Source: Rotaria sordida
Lineage: Eukaryota; Rotifera; Eurotatoria; Philodinida; Philodinidae
DNA: 64,000 nucleotides
Assembly (NCBI GenBank): GCA_905250125.1
Contig: CAJNOL010000246.1
Coordinates: 1 to 64,000 of the forward strand
Direction: 5' to 3'
Position numbers and translations under genes: made by a program. The notes under the pieces were generated by a model, which searched no databases, was not told the DNA's origin, and worked only from the letters and a program-made list of their open reading frames with translations. The number at the start of each line of letters is the position of its first letter. Positions within the stretch are counted from its first letter, which is position 1. Below are positions 63,431-64,000 of the stretch, piece after piece.

Positions 63431-64000
63431 GTATGTTCGAATTTAAATTCTATAATAATTAATGATGAGAAAAAGATCAGAGTACAATAGAAATTTTTTT
63501 TTTAAATTTTCTCAATGAAATTAATTATTGAAGGAAAACAATAGAAATACTTTGGAGTATGAAAGAAAAACAAGACTTTTTTTGGAAAGCGTGCTGTATG
63601 ATTCAAGAATGCTTATGCTAACTGTAGTGGTAGGAGGACACAAGATTAAACATTTTGACACTATTTGGACTGGTGCTAAAGAGTGTACATTTATAAAAAG
63701 AGTCTTTATGTCCAAGAGACTTTGGCCAAATAGCTTAGATAAAGAAAATCATTAAAATTAGAAGAAAACATCTGAAGAGGTTTCCTCGTTAGCTATTCCG
63801 AAAATTAGTTTAGCAAAAAAAACTTTTTTCTTCTCAAAAATCATATATTCAAATTAAAAGATTTCTTTGATAATCAAAATCCGACGATATACAGATCCAA
63901 AATATCTCCTAAGTGCGTGCATGTCTATCAAGTAGTTTAATTTTGTCAAAAAATTGATTTTTCTCATCGCTACTAGTATTTTCAAACTAATTGAAAAATT
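63431..64000 (+). other. Pumilio intron running off the window
   Basis: Starts with the donor GTATGTTCG. No acceptor or exon is supported before the right edge. An open frame at 63528-63755 has no family resemblance and is probably repeat sequence. Confidence 0.55.

Noticed and set aside
1-64000. CRISPR arrays, rRNA and tRNA genes
   Set aside because: No regularly spaced identical repeats and no rRNA or tRNA-like conserved blocks were noticed by eye. A covariance-model scan would be needed to exclude a tRNA.

Overview
The window is about 64 kb of AT-rich animal nuclear DNA. Genes are split by short GT..AG introns, mostly 45-75 bp, with a few 0.6-1.6 kb introns that carry mobile-element remnants. 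The gene set (alpha-actinin, NME8/TXNDC3, UBE2U, AIFM3, PIAS, Pumilio, a RIG-I-type helicase) is metazoan. The short introns, AT-rich codons and possible trans-splice acceptors would suit a bdelloid rotifer, but that lineage call is inference. There is one 100-N assembly gap (30225-30324).

Layout. 1538-1939 (-): one unrecognised low-complexity exon. 5833-8972 (+): PIAS-type SUMO E3 ligase. 10980-15412 (+): DeSI/PPPDE isopeptidase with a helical C-terminus. 15950-19893 (-): NME8-like thioredoxin plus NDK protein with two alternative thioredoxin exons. 20452-23636 and 25902-28560 (-): tandem paralogues with a signal-like N-terminus, a BTB/T1 domain and a bacterial-looking C-terminal domain, separated by a dead mariner. 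30554-31246 (-): a small single-pass membrane protein. 32941-41180 (-): complete alpha-actinin with a duplicated exon at the end of the actin-binding domain. 43335-44476 (+): UBE2U-like E2 without its catalytic Cys. 44634-46822 (+): an unrecognised gene 157 bp downstream. 48478-53461 (+): AIFM3. 53595-58907 (+): RING + B-box + DECH helicase + RIG-I regulatory domain. 60327-63430 (+): N-terminal part of Pumilio, running off the right edge.

The most unusual object is the gene at 53595-58907. It is a RIG-I-like RNA sensor whose N-terminus is a TRIM-type RING and B-box instead of CARDs, so an RNA-sensing helicase and a probable ubiquitin ligase sit in one polypeptide. In vertebrates these activities are on separate proteins (RIG-I with TRIM25 or RNF135). 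Other notable points are two pairs of equal-length, same-phase tandem exons (NME8, alpha-actinin), the Cys-less UBE2U, the apparently secreted or membrane-anchored BTB proteins, and several palindromic or dispersed repeats, most of them inside introns.

All exon boundaries were read by eye from splice signals, frame continuity and family resemblance. No alignment or database search was run. No retroviral or virus-like element was recognised.
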